From NCBI GenBank assembly GCA_009602735.1, contig WELA01012722.1:90682-121248 (forward strand): 30,567 bases of DNA. Reading direction: 5' to 3'. Source of the DNA: Mesotaenium endlicherianum. Taxonomy: Eukaryota > Streptophyta > Zygnematophyceae > Zygnematales > Mesotaeniaceae. The notes beneath the pieces were generated by a model that did no database searches, was not told the DNA's origin, and saw only the letters and a list, made by a program, of their open reading frames with translations. Below are positions 20,835 to 30,555 of this stretch, one piece after another; within the stretch, counting starts at the first letter, position 1, and every line of letters begins with the position of its first letter. Position numbers and translations under genes: made by a program.

Positions 20835-22036
20835 AGTCCAGCCGTCATGAGAGCTTCTTTTTCAGCCGGGGAGAGTCTTGCTTTCACTCCTTGCTGGTTT
20901 CTTGCATCATAAGTGTCATTGGAGGGTCTTCCACTCTTCCGGGCAGCCGCGGGGTCCCTTTTAATAACTCCGATTTCCATGGGTGTGGGTCCAGATTCGG
21001 ATGTGGAAGGGGCTGCGTACACCCGCGTCGTCGGTACCCGTGAAGATGAAGGCACGGAGTGCTTGAAATCCAAGGTATCCACCTTTTGGGCCACTTCAAT
21101 GATCTTTGAGAAGTCCGTCAAGTCGCGTAACTCCACTTCCTTTGCCACCTTGGGTTTGAGGCCAAAGATGTAGCGGTCAATCTTCTCCTCGAGAGACATG
21201 TTGGGGATCTCAAGAGTGAGGGCGTGAAATCTGGATGTATACTCTTGAACGGACGTCGTTTGCTTGAGATGGTGGAGCTTTCCTCGGGCAATCTTCTCCG
21301 CATTGATGGGCATGAATTGCTTCTTGAGGGCCTCACGAAAATCTGCCCATCTTGCATATGATGGTGGGGGCTCTTGGCCGAGCATGGGGTGCGCCATAGC
21401 TTGATATATAGCCGCTTGATAGTTACGCCACCATGATGTTGCTGCTCCTCTAAGTAAGGTAACGGCAAAGGGAACGTAGTCCTCCTCGGGTACTTCAAGG
21501 AATGCGAGGTACGTCTCCACTTGGTAGAGCCATAAATTCAGGTTGGCACCTTTCCCGGGGTTGAAAGTGTCGGGTTTGCCGGGCTTGATGAGTTTCCTTG
21601 CTCTCGTTGGCTCTTGTGGAGGCGCTTGAGCCGGGGCTGGATTTTGAGCATTGCTCGCAATAGGGGCAACCATGGCAGCCATAGCTTCTCTTGACGCTTG
21701 CACGGTTGCTTCATAGGTGGCCAAGCCCACTTGGTTGTGGACGGTCATTAGGAAGGCTGCCCACTCATTTGCGGGAACTCCTTGTGGTGGGGTCAACTTT
21801 GCTATAGCGGCTGCCACGGGATTTGACGGTGCTCCTCCTTGTGGTGCTTCTTGTTGTTGGAGATTTCCTTGAGTAGGCTCTCCCATCGACGCTGGAGGAG
21901 GGTGTGCTCCTCCTTGTGGTGCTTCTTGTTGTTGCAGATTTTCTTGAGTGGGCTCTCCCATCGGCGCTGGAGGAGGGTGTCTTGGAGAGGAAGGGCTTCC
22001 TTCGAAAGCTTGCTGTTGGTCTTGAGGATCGGCCAT
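20756..22036 (-). CDS. gag: Gag protein of the chromovirus
   Basis: Structural protein that forms the virus-like particle and packages the element's RNA. 426 residues. The N-terminus (about 1-75) is Pro/Gln-rich and contains a 25-residue direct duplication (20-44 and 45-69). The retrotransposon gag domain spans about 155-330 with [24 protein letters not shown] and [18 protein letters not shown] zinc knuckle CX2CX4HX4C lies at 402-415 (CFYC...H...C), followed by a short basic tail. The start at 22036 lies 37 bp inside the 5' LTR edge, so the leader is very short. Gag stops at 20756-20758, after the start of the pol frame. Confidence 0.96.
   Translation of the reverse strand: MADPQDQQQAFEGSPSSPRHPPPAPMGEPTQENLQQQEAPQGGAHPPPASMGEPTQGNLQQQEAPQGGAPSNPVAAAIAKLTPPQGVPANEWAAFLMTVHNQVGLATYEATVQASREAMAAMVAPIASNAQNPAPAQAPPQEPTRARKLIKPGKPDTFNPGKGANLNLWLYQVETYLAFLEVPEEDYVPFAVTLLRGAATSWWRNYQAAIYQAMAHPMLGQEPPPSYARWADFREALKKQFMPINAEKIARGKLHHLKQTTSVQEYTSRFHALTLEIPNMSLEEKIDRYIFGLKPKVAKEVELRDLTDFSKIIEVAQKVDTLDFKHSVPSSSRVPTTRVYAAPSTSESGPTPMEIGVIKRDPAAARKSGRPSNDTYDARNQQGVKARLSPAEKEALMTAGLCFYCKEKGHRALSCPKKLSKNGQRR
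20771..20777 (-). promoter_or_regulatory. Probable -1 ribosomal frameshift site A AAA AAC
   Basis: In the gag frame the codons read xxA AAA AAC, a canonical X XXY YYZ slippery heptamer. It lies five codons before the gag stop, within the 79-bp gag/pol overlap. Slippage by -1 here enters the pol frame exactly. The GC-rich stretch just downstream is short; I did not establish a pseudoknot. Confidence 0.7.
21830..21979 (-). repeat. 75-bp in-frame tandem duplication in gag
   Basis: Two adjacent 75-bp copies encode the 25-residue HPPPA...MGEPTQ...[12 protein letters not shown] unit. The copies differ at several bases. The duplication keeps the frame. Confidence 0.9.
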
Positions 22037-22060
22037 CTTCTTGTGCTACCAAAGTGCCTA

Positions 22061-22072
22061 GCTCCGATACCA
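22061..22072 (-). other. Primer-binding site for initiator tRNA-Met
   Basis: One base inside the 5' LTR, the minus strand reads TGGTATCGGAGC. The plant initiator-Met site is TGGTATCAGAGC, so 11 of 12 bases match. Confidence 0.9.
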
Positions 22073-22073
22073 C

Positions 22074-22576
22074 TGTAGTGAAACAGATAGATAAAGTACT
22101 TAGTAAAACAGAATACTTTATCTATTCAAGACAAGGATCTTTGAACACAAGTGGTAGCTTCTTGAAAGAGAGATGGCTTCTTGAAAGTTAATATATTTCT
22201 GGATTTTGGCAAGTACAAGAGTGATTCTGGAATGTCTTTCTATGTTCTAGCTCTTGTTTATATACTTGCTACATAAGTAATTTCTAGGAAGGTGTATGTT
22301 GATGTGTTGGCACCCAACACATCCCAAAACTTGCCACCTCTTTCTAGAATAATGTACACATGTCCTTTTGACCTAAAAATGGCACATCTGACTTTTGCCA
22401 CATGGAGTTCTTCTAGGTCTTTCCTCTAACTTCGAAAATGCCTTGGAAGGTTCAAAGGACATGAACCAAGTTACTAGAGTACCTATTCACACTTGACTCC
22501 ACACCATACTACTTCAAATATATTTGAAAACATTAAAATATATGCAAACTAATGTATAATAACTCAAATCACTACA
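22074..22576 (-). repeat. 5' LTR of the chromovirus
   Basis: 503 bp with TGTAGTGA/TCACTACA ends, nearly identical to the left copy. In the minus orientation it should carry the promoter for the genomic RNA. A TATATAAAC-like stretch (plus strand GTTTATATA at 22256-22264) is a candidate TATA box. Confidence 0.97.
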
Positions 22577-22581
22577 GCCAC
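22577..22581. repeat. Target-site duplication GCCAC, right copy
   Basis: Matches 15892-15896 exactly and marks the right junction. Confidence 0.95.
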
Positions 22582-23041
22582 CAACTCGTGGTCGCGGTTG
22601 GGCAACTACGGAAGGGGGGACCTGCTCATTTTCCAGGTACCTCACCCTCCTCGTGACCTTCTCCAGTTCAGCCTGCAATGCTAGAACTTCTTCTTTGCGC
22701 TCAGCTTGGAGAGTGGCCAAATCTTCTTTGTACTTCACATACCTCTCAACTAAGAGGTTCTGCAGTCTATTTGCCTCTTGAACCTGCTTTGTCAGGAGTC
22801 CATTGGTCTGCTCCAATTTTGTCTCAGATTTAGGTCTTTGTGGAATAGCAGGACTTGCTAATTGGGACCCTGCTGTCCTAGTAGAAACAAACCTGCCCCT
22901 GGTAGATTTGGCTTGGTTAGGATTATTGGCAGGTCCTTTAGACCTAAGAGTATCAGGCTGCTGATGCCATTTTTGTCTATTTGAAGTGAGTGTAGGTGGT
23001 GGTTGAGCGGCAATAGCTGGGAGGGAGGCCAATGCTTCCAT
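22577..23041 (-). pseudogene. N-terminal part of the transposase-like gene split by the chromovirus
   Basis: From ATG at 23041 the frame encodes about 155 residues up to the retrotransposon junction: a Pro/Gln/Ser-rich start (MEALASLPAIAAQPPP), a basic segment, then a long coiled coil (about residues 80-135: TNGLLTKQVQEANRLQNL, LQAELEKVTRRVRYLENEQ). Crossing the element, with one duplication copy ignored, the same frame continues on the left side for 40 codons to a TAG at 15771. This shows that the retroelement landed inside a formerly continuous frame. A splice acceptor (TTCAG) lies just before the ATG, so an upstream exon is possible. Coiled coils often serve oligomerisation; no family is recognised for this part alone. 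Confidence 0.5.
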
Positions 23042-23117
23042 GTCTGAAGATGAAAAAGTGTAATGAATCAGTATATTGGTTGATATTATATTCACTTAAA
23101 TATAACAGTTAAATAAG

Positions 23118-23254
23118 TTCAGCCTGCTGAACTCTAGTTAATAATCAGTCTGCTGGACTTTATATTTAATGTCGGTTTAATGACTCAGCCGAAAGCAGCA
23201 GGCTGAAGTTAGCTTAAGTCAGCTTGCTGACACATTCTTTGACAGCTTGCTGAC
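23118..23254. repeat. Cluster of five CAGCYTGCTGA repeats
   Basis: TTCAGCCTGCTGAA (23118-23131), CAGTCTGCTGG (23146-23156), an inverted copy GCAGCAGGCTGAA (about 23195-23207), GTCAGCTTGCTGAC (23219-23232) and GACAGCTTGCTGAC (23241-23254). Most copies are themselves near-palindromic. They lie upstream of the start of the transposase-like gene and could be subterminal transposase-binding repeats or a promoter element. Confidence 0.65.
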
Positions 23255-24107
23255 TTCCGTACTCGGTAGCAGCGAACTGCCTCGATATGCATCTAAGTGT
23301 GGTATGCTAGATGAATGGCCAGATGACATCCCTATGATGGATGGCGATTCGGGATGATGGGAGATGGCGGTGGATTTGGTTAACCGACGTCCTACCAACG
23401 TGGTTAACTCCCGGGTAGGCGGTGCCATCGCACTGGCCGTTGAACAGTAAACTCATTCCATGTACATATGCTAGGCATTGCTCTCGAGTTCGGCATTCGG
23501 AAACAAGGCCAACTCTCTTGTATAGCTTACAGAGAGAGATCTGAATCCAAGGCGAGAAGCCATTGATACGCACTGTCTTCTAACCTTGCTTATGTATGAG
23601 TTTACTGAGTGCATTATTGATGGTAGTTTACTCGCATTTGATTTACGAGTATTGTTCACTGCTAGTGTGTTGTCCTTTTGCCGTTTAATCAGTTAACGAA
23701 AAATTGATGAAGATTACTTGCTGATATAAAGATCTTTATTAATTGTTAATCGCCTATTTGGTAAGTCGATTCATTTCAAAAAGAGAGCTGCAATACACTT
23801 CAAAATTTGTTTATATGTAGGCAGGGTGGTAGGTAGGAAGTGCCAAAGATGCCTTCTAACTTCGTGTTTAATTACCAAATTCCATTTTTTCCATATTTTT
23901 TGTTGCTTTAATGTTTAAAATATTTTTTTCACTATAAAGAACAATCAATGATACACATCAGTAGTCTTGCACCTTAGGTACACATACAACAATGTAGCGG
24001 CTCAAAATTTGCTCCATTGTGAGTGTTGTTAGCACTCCAATCCATAAACAATTACAGTTTTGCGCTTAATTGTGATTAAAATTCAAAAACTTGCATAATT
24101 TAATATA
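23255..24107. other. Non-coding A+T-rich stretch
   Basis: No gene, tRNA or clear repeat recognised. The small open frames here are short and random in composition. Confidence 0.5.
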
Positions 24108-24977
24108 TTTGTCTGAATCAATATTTTTTTGTTCCACATGTTCATCATAGGGTCATAAGTGGGTGGATCAAGTTTGGGTGGATTTGGGCATATGTGGAAG
24201 CCATGGTGCTCACCACAATAACATGCAAAATCTGTAATTCAATTGTCAAATGGTCAATTCTCGACAGATTTTAGGCAATTACTAAAAGTGTCACATCTGC
24301 TCACACACTAGTCTGATGGCTCTGATATTTGAAACGCACAGTCTTAAAGATACTACCTGTCCTTAGACACTGAAAAAGGAACATTTTTTTGCAAATCTCC
24401 CAAAGTTGTGGGTTTCTCCTGTTTCAGGCGTGCAAACTTTGACACCTGGTATACTTTGCACGTGTGTAGAAACTACAGGATTTGTCAAATGCAAATTTTC
24501 TTTGGTTCCACATGTGCATTATAGGGTCATGAGTGGGTGAATGAATTACAAGTCAATTTGGGCAAATGTGGAAGCCATGGTGCCCTGCACAATAGCATAC
24601 AAAATCTGTCATGCAATGAACAAATGATCGATTATCGACAGATTGTAGGCAAGCACTAAAAGTGTCACATCTGTTCACAAACTAGTCTGATGGCTCTGAA
24701 ATTTGATACACACAGTTCTGAACATACTACCTGTCCTCACAAACTGTAAAAGGAACTTTTTTTGCTAATGTCCAATAGTTGTGGACTGAGGCGTGCAATC
24801 TTTGACACCTGGCCATCTTTGCACGTGTGTAGAAACTACAGGATTTGTCAGAATCAACTTTTTTGTTGTCCTACATGTTCATCATAGGGTCATGAGTTGG
24901 TGGATTAATTTAGAGTCAATTTAAGGCATATGAGGAAGCCATGGTGACTTGTACAATGACATGCAAAAATTGTAACA
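24108..24977. repeat. Satellite-like tandem repeat, about 2.3 copies of a 363-374-bp unit
   Basis: The landmark ATAGGGTCAT recurs at 24147, 24521 and 24884, giving periods of 374 and 363 bp. Shared words include AGTGTCACATCTG, CTAGTCTGATGGCTCTG, TACTACCTGTCCT, TTTGACACCTGG and TTTGCACGTGTGTAGAAACTACAGGATTTGTC (in part). The third copy is truncated after ACAATGACATGCAAAAATTGT. Copies differ by many substitutions and small indels, so the array is old. No coding potential is seen. Confidence 0.9.
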
Positions 24978-25410
24978 AAAAGTGGGTTTTGACTTTTTGA
25001 AGAAAGATACATACTTCACTAAAATTGAATATCTCTTAAAATGCAACTCTGAATGGGCTGAAAGTCTTGGAGAGGATGGAATGCAGACTTGTATATTTAG
25101 ATACAAAAATTTAAACCATTCCGACAAATCCGCCGCAAACGGCGCTAAAATGTACACATATGCACCTAAATGTCCTCAAAAGACCACTATGAGTTTTATG
25201 TGCCACCAGCAGAGTTCGTGCAGGCAGCCTTTGTGCTAAATCGTTGACATGCCGTAGTCTGTGTTTGACAGATTTATGCAGACACTATCAATTTCTTGGT
25301 AGATTATGCGGCATTTTCTTCAGCAACAGCTCTTCTCTGACTAATTTCTAACTTTCTTAATGCTTGCTTCAGAGACGTTAGCCAATGCACGCACGTCTAT
25401 ACCGGCGACA

Positions 25411-25445
25411 AGTGCAGTTTGCACTGCTCTACCTAACGGTAGAGC
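25411..25445. repeat. Two adjacent short hairpins
   Basis: AGTGCA-gtt-TGCACT at 25411-25425 is followed without a gap by GCTCTACC-taac-GGTAGAGC at 25426-25445. Both stems are perfect. Confidence 0.7.
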
Positions 25446-25892
25446 GTCTAACTTGGCTTTCGCATCCTCTTTCTAGACTTTCAAGTTCTTAGCACGCATC
25501 TGCTCCTCAAATGCCCATTCTCAAGTGAGATATTCCTCCTTCCAAAATTGGCAATAAAGCAGTGAAGCGTCATCCGTCAAGTACTAGACCAAATTTATGA
25601 TTGCCATAGTCTGCGTGGATGAAGCATCGTTTTGGATTCTTTCAAGGAATACGCCCAATAGGTCTCATCAAACTCTTCGTAAGTAAGAATAATTTCCAAT
25701 CCGACCACTGAAGCGACAATTTTGCCTTGGGATCCTCATCTGCATCCTCACTAATCATTGCGACCGGAGACCAGCAATCACTGACTTTTACCCAAGCGTT
25801 TCGCGGCTTCTCCAAATTTGGTGCGAAGAATCGCTCGCTATACGGATTCTCGCCATCTGTGGAATATGGTCATTACTCGTCTTCCGACGTCT

Positions 25893-25932
25893 GCTCGTCC
25901 CACAGGTTGTCAGCTCGTCCCACAGGTTGTCA
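25893..25932. repeat. Exact 20-bp tandem duplication
   Basis: GCTCGTCCCACAGGTTGTCA occurs twice in direct succession. Because 20 is not a multiple of three, it shifts any reading frame that crosses it. Confidence 0.95.
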
Positions 25933-26399
25933 GGAAGCTTGGGCATCTCACAATCTCGTGGTCTCTCGCTTGGATCAAAAACTTCCACAGGCTCCACAAC
26001 GTGGGATACATAACCACTCCTCAATTGCATAAACAACTGAATCTCACCGGCTCCCTTTCAGGTTAAGTTCACAGGTCTCAATCCCCAATCACTTGGGAAT
26101 TTTTGGTAACCTAAGAATCGGTTCAACGAAGTTCTTAGAAGTGCGACAGAAGCATCTACTTTATAGCACGCTCTTCGCTAGAGTTCAAGGTTTCACACTG
26201 TTGACGATTTTGTTTGCAGAAAGAACGTTGAAGCAATTGATAAAGAATTGGGATGTAGAGATATTTGCCCACAAGGGCTTTTTCTTTACTTTCAAAACTA
26301 CAAGCTTACAGAAGTCAGCAAACCTATGTTGGTCTGACCTAGCTTCTTGCTTGTAGCCGCGCCTGTCAGATCTTCACTGCACATTGGACTTTCTCAGTT

Positions 26400-28027
26400 C
26401 TTCATAGAGGACCTTTCTTACTCAATCTGCTTTTCCATAACATCAACTAGACATTTGCAACTTCTGAGAATTTAGAAACTATCACAAAACTCACCATTTT
26501 ATGTGCTCTTTGCACGCTTGTGGTGTTTGTTAAAATTTTGCACAACAATCTCCTAGCAGATCAAATTTGCAAAGTTCTCTATCTTTCAAAACGGAATCTT
26601 TCTTTGGGAGTCCTTAGTTCTAACTTATCATGGTACAAAGCATGAGAACAAATAGTAGGATCTTTGAGTGTCGGTAGAAGCGTGTCTTCTCGCGCTCCTT
26701 GTGGCCTTGGGAACTCCTTCTCCTTTGCGCCATTCTTTTCCTTCTACTCTTTGCCTCACTTCACGTGTGACAAGTTGGACTCGCGTCCACGCTAACTTTT
26801 ACATGTCAGCAAGTTTGGTCGGTGAGTCAACCGCTAATTATCCATTCCTGAGGCCGCCGTGACTTTCGCCACGCATGTCGCAACGTCCAGAGGGCTATCA
26901 GCAGCGACAACATTTCAAACCTCATTTTGATTTACATAAAATTGTCAGTATTATCGGTCAATACTGAAAATTTGATCTGAAAGATCAAATTCCAGTTTGA
27001 AAACGCTGCAAATATTTCTCTGTTAAACCTCGAGATGTACATTTAGTACAAAAGGAGAACATAAAGACTCTTTTAGAATTCTCTCTCTCGCAAACTCAGA
27101 ATGTTAGCATTAGCAATCCCTCTACGAGCACACTACTTAAGCAAGATGAATCCCACTCAGAAAGCATTGCAGTGCGCTAATTGCATAGTGCTACTAGAGC
27201 CCTCCCACCCACCCAGCTATAGGATAAGCAGGAACTAGCACTTAAAAAAGCAATTTTGTTGATTAGAAGAAGATGATGATGTAACATGTGTTAGTCTATA
27301 GAGAAGAGTTTAATGTCAGATTAGGATAGGATAGGATAAGTTTCGGTTCTTGAGTCCTACAAGCGCGACTCTAGTGCACTTGTATATTCCTGCCTATTCT
27401 CCTATACTGCTTAATTCGCTTCATATTCTATTCATTTTCATATGCTATGAAGATGATAAGTATTTGCAAGTTTCAAACCAAAGTTCTTCAGAAAGATCAC
27501 CATTGTCGACGCATGAGTTTTTATATATAGCAAGCTCTTAATTGCTTGTGAATTTGAGCCAAGCATGGCAACGTTACGATGATGTCGATGAACATCAAAA
27601 GTCGGTCCGAAGCTGTCTTTATTATGGTGTCGGTGAATGTCAGTGCACATCCGGAGACTTTTCCGAAGCTGACCGCACTGGACCGAACGCTGTCCAACGA
27701 CTGTTCGAAGTCCGAAATGTTCAAAACAGTTGAGAGCAGCTGCTCTCAATACGAACCTGAACGAGAGCTGGTTTGTTGTGCTTGTGCCCTTCGTGCCCCT
27801 TCGTGCCATATACCTGCTTTCTATTCAAGTATTACTCTCATTGAACACATGCATTAAAACATGCAGCGCTGTAAATCGAGCCCTTTGTCTACGACTATCT
27901 CATGATAACCGGTAACATGAGTGTTATGAAGTTACAAAGTTTGTTGACCTCCCTGGATACCCAGCTTGGGGTGCTTCATCTGTCCTGCAGTGGAAGGAGA
28001 TTGTGACGATCCATTGGAGAGGTTACT
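26400..28027. other. A+T-rich intergenic DNA with hairpins; promoter side of the next gene
   Basis: No gene recognised on either strand. Two adjacent perfect hairpins lie at 26946-26991, and GGATAGGATAGGATAAG is a short direct repeat near 27323-27339. The last few hundred bases before 28028 should contain the promoter of the methyltransferase-like gene, but I can point to no certain element. Confidence 0.5.
26946..26991. repeat. Two consecutive perfect inverted repeats
   Basis: CAGTATT-atcggtc-AATACTG (26946-26966) and AATTTGATCT-gaa-AGATCAAATT (26969-26991). Stems of 7 and 10 bp. Confidence 0.8.
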
Positions 28028-29469
28028 ATGCATTCGGTACCAATTGTGAAGAGGGCTCCCCCAGCTCGTCGCAGGGTGTCGAATGTTCTCAAAGGCATAT
28101 GGGTCCTGTTAGGAGCTGTCGCTCTGGGATATGCTCTAAAGTTTAAGAAGGTTAAACCAGGGCTACATTGCTCGGAACAATTTCAGGACGGGGAGTTGGA
28201 CTATGCAGGGGTAAAGACACGCATTGCAGATCTGAAGACTAACCTGGAACAGATTACAGAGGACACAAAGACAGCTCTGAAGAAATATACTAGATTTGAG
28301 AAGAAGAGACTGAAGCTCCAGGAAGTGATCAAGCGTCAGAATGCTGAGGGGCAAAGTTTGGGGCAAGAGGAGGTGCAGTTGAGCAAAGAGGCAAGGGCTG
28401 CTGCAAGGAAAGCCGTCAGAGCTTGCGCAAGAGGAAGTGCGTGCTACTCTATCTCTCCACATGTGATGCACACAGTATGTCGTAAGGAGCTTGTTTCCAG
28501 AATCTATCACCAAACAGGAGCCCTACAGTTGCTCTGTCATACTGTCTGATATGTATTCTTTCACTGTAGCTTGATTGGTATCTGTTCAAGGCCAGTAGCG
28601 TTCACAGCCTGCTGAATAACATCTAGCAGGGGCATGATCAGTTTTTTATGACAAGGAATTGGTAGCATCTGAGGGTGTTAAGCCAAGAGTTGGATTGGGA
28701 ATGCTGGATGTGTAGAGACTGGGATAATGACTGCAAGGTCCCCTCACTTTACACACATGAGCGCACTTTGGGTCTTCAGTAAGAGTTCATGAGCAATAAG
28801 CTTCCTGTCAGTCACCAGAGACTCTTTTTGCAGTAAGCTGCAGTTGAGTGTGCCCATCTCATCTTGTGGAGCCACCTGTCAGGCTGACATGCTGACAAGC
28901 TGACACACTGTCATGCTGGAACGCTGGCCTGCTTGCGAGTGTCATGCTACCATGCTGATGCTGACAAGCTAACAGGCCGACAGACCGCACGCATATCCCA
29001 GCACTCGCAGGAATATGCCTGTTTGCTCGCCAGAGGAGGCAGTGGTATCATCTGACCATCACCATAACTTGTCTCAGTTGCAAAATGACGACAGGTGGGG
29101 TGGCCAGCTCAACTGAGGCAGCTTGCTGCTGATTCACCAACTTACTCCCACGCATGTGCTTGCATCCCTTTGCCCTCTGTTTGCATCTCTTCTGTTTGCC
29201 CTTCTGTGCCCGTTGGCATTCCCGAATCCGCCCCTGCAGGTGGGGGAGGCACAGTGTCAGTGGCGGGATGCTCGTGCTCCGCCAGCAAGGCAGAGATGAC
29301 AAAGTACCTCGACTACACGCCCCGCAGCAACTGCCCCGACGACTGGCTCTTCGTGCAGAAGCTCATCTTCGTGCGCAACTGCTACGCCCTCCCCCGCCGC
29401 AAGTGCTTCGCCCGCGGCCCCCAGCACCCCGTCGAGCCCCTCCCCCGCCCCGGCTCCACTTCTGACCAG
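28028..29469 (+). CDS. Probable type II membrane SAM-methyltransferase-family protein, N-terminal exons, partial
   Basis: First exon from ATG 28028: a basic N-terminus (VKRAPPARRR), one membrane segment at about residues 20-38 (IWVLLGAVALGYAL), then a coiled-coil stem (about 57-135, AGVKTRIADLKTNLEQI...). This is the build of Golgi type II proteins. The second exon, 29240-29469, encodes KYLDYTPRSNCPDDW...QKLI...CYALPRRKCFARGP, which matches, from memory, the CPDDW / LPRRRC block preceding the catalytic domain in plant proteins such as At5g40830 and At1g29790. The acceptor at 29239 is phase 1; two donors in the first exon have that phase (after 28436 and after 28481), and I cannot choose. The exon ends CAG|GTACAT. 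The SAM-binding domain was not found in the remaining 1.1 kb, so it should lie beyond the right edge. The substrate is unknown. Confidence 0.6.
28865..28985. repeat. Degenerate GCTGACATG/GCTGACAAG tandem repeat
   Basis: About ten irregular copies of an 8-12-bp word (CTGACATG, CTGACAAG, CTGACACA, GTCATGCTG) inside the long intron of the methyltransferase-like gene. It resembles the repeat at 865-1000 in word content. Confidence 0.6.
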
Positions 29470-30100
29470 GTACATCCGCACCTCCCGTCCCCACCCCGCC
29501 CCGCGGAGTTCCGCCGCTGACCAGGCGCAAAGGACCACCTACCAGCGTGCCCTCTTCTTCTCCGCGAGTTGGCCTCAGTGCTATGACAAAATGTGTAATG
29601 TGTGATGTGAAGTGAGGCCCGCTTGATCTGTTGCAGGAGGGGACACTTGGCACCAGCGAATGCCTGTGTTGCAGCCAACTGGGCAGTTGCAAGTTGCAGA
29701 AGGCACGAACACATGCACACATGCACGTCCACTATACATATGCTCAAGTACACTTACACAGAGACGGCCATCCAGGAGCGAGCTAGAAGCTGCTGTAGAG
29801 CTGCCCGTCTGTGGTCCAGATTAAACCCATCTGTTGGCAGAGTGGCGTGTGCAAGCACCGCACGCGATTGTCCGACTCGCTGCCTGACTGACCTACTGAC
29901 TGGCCAAGCCAGGTAGGAGTGGTGGCAAGGGCTACTACTACTACTAATGCCCCCCTCCCGCCAACTTTGCCTTGATTTGCCCCAACCAGTCCCTCCCTCT
30001 CGGGTGTAAGTGGAACCTTGGTGCCGATGCGTGACTGAGCGATAGACACACGTATACACCAAGTGCTGTGAAACGCCAGCTGCACAGGCCAGGCTCAATT
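29470..30100. other. Intron or 3' flank with no recognised exon
   Basis: Probably intron of the methyltransferase-like gene. No SAM-binding motif was seen in any frame. (CA)n-like and ACTACTACTACT short repeats occur near 29710-29760 and 29930-29945. Confidence 0.4.
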
Positions 30101-30109
30101 AGAGCTTGT

Positions 30110-30400
30110 ATCCTGCTCCCTCTGACCCTCCCTTGATCACTCCCTACCCGCTCGTTCACTGTCTCCCTCACTCATTTCGTCACTCCCCACTCCCTCGCTT
30201 TCTCTCATTCATTCGCTTCCTCACTCCCTCACTCCCTCACCTCATCCATCAATGACTCCCACACTTCATCACTCTTTCACAAACTCACTATTTTCACGAA
30301 GTCACTCCCTCCCTTTCTCCCTCTGCTTCCCTCCCTCCCTCCCTCGCTCCGTCCTTGACTCACTTTCTCACCCTCATTCCCTCAATCATTCACGTTGCTC
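30110..30400. repeat. Degenerate (CACTCCCTC)n minisatellite
   Basis: Nearly 300 bp built of TCACTCCCTC, TCACTC and CCTCCCTCCCT words with irregular spacing on the plus strand. Pyrimidine-rich, non-coding. Confidence 0.85.
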
Positions 30401-30555
30401 ACCTTGAGAACGCTTCTACAGCCCAACAACACACCAGCAGTCCCCCTGGTTCTCTTAAGAAGCCATCCATGGTTCCACGCTGGCAGCACCTCAGGAAGGG
30501 GGTGAGGGCTGCCAGGTGGCAGGCAGGTGCTGACATTGTCGCGCACGGGTGCTCT

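Larger units (their letters stand above)
15897..22576 (-). mobile_element. Complete Ty3/gypsy chromovirus LTR retrotransposon
   Basis: A 6,680-bp element in minus orientation. The 5' LTR is on the right (22074-22576) and the 3' LTR on the left (15897-16399). It has a primer-binding site, gag, overlapping pol with protease, reverse transcriptase, RNase H, integrase and chromodomain, a polypurine tract, and a perfect GCCAC target duplication. I counted three mismatches between the 503-bp LTRs and saw no internal stop in gag or pol, so it looks recent and possibly still competent. It lies in the same orientation inside the reading frame of an older, decayed transposase-like gene. The C-terminal chromodomain places it among plant chromoviruses, whose chromodomain is known to guide integration to chromatin marks. 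Confidence 0.98.
25330..26070 (-). pseudogene. Possible coding relic of a mobile element
   Basis: The minus strand gives short stretches of protein-like sequence in different frames, such as MQLRSGYVSHVVEPVEVFDP, DDASLLYCQFWKEEYL and EEQMRAKNLKV...KEDAKAKLDALPLGRAVQTALVAG, interrupted by stops and by a 20-bp duplication. The composition recalls a decayed gag- or coat-like region, but I recognise no diagnostic motif and no enzyme domain. Treat as a weak call. Confidence 0.25.

Noticed and set aside
11900..23300. Terminal inverted repeats bounding the candidate DNA transposon
   Set aside because: I compared the flanks by eye and found no convincing matching ends, so no boundaries are claimed.
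25411..26991. A CRISPR-like array or tRNA gene suggested by repeated hairpins
   Set aside because: The hairpins differ from each other, have no regular spacing, and no cloverleaf or A/B box was found; the genome is eukaryotic.
27438..27809. A 123-codon minus-strand open frame with HRHH repeats
   Set aside because: No recognisable motif, no splice or start context, and the His-rich words derive from a short local repeat.
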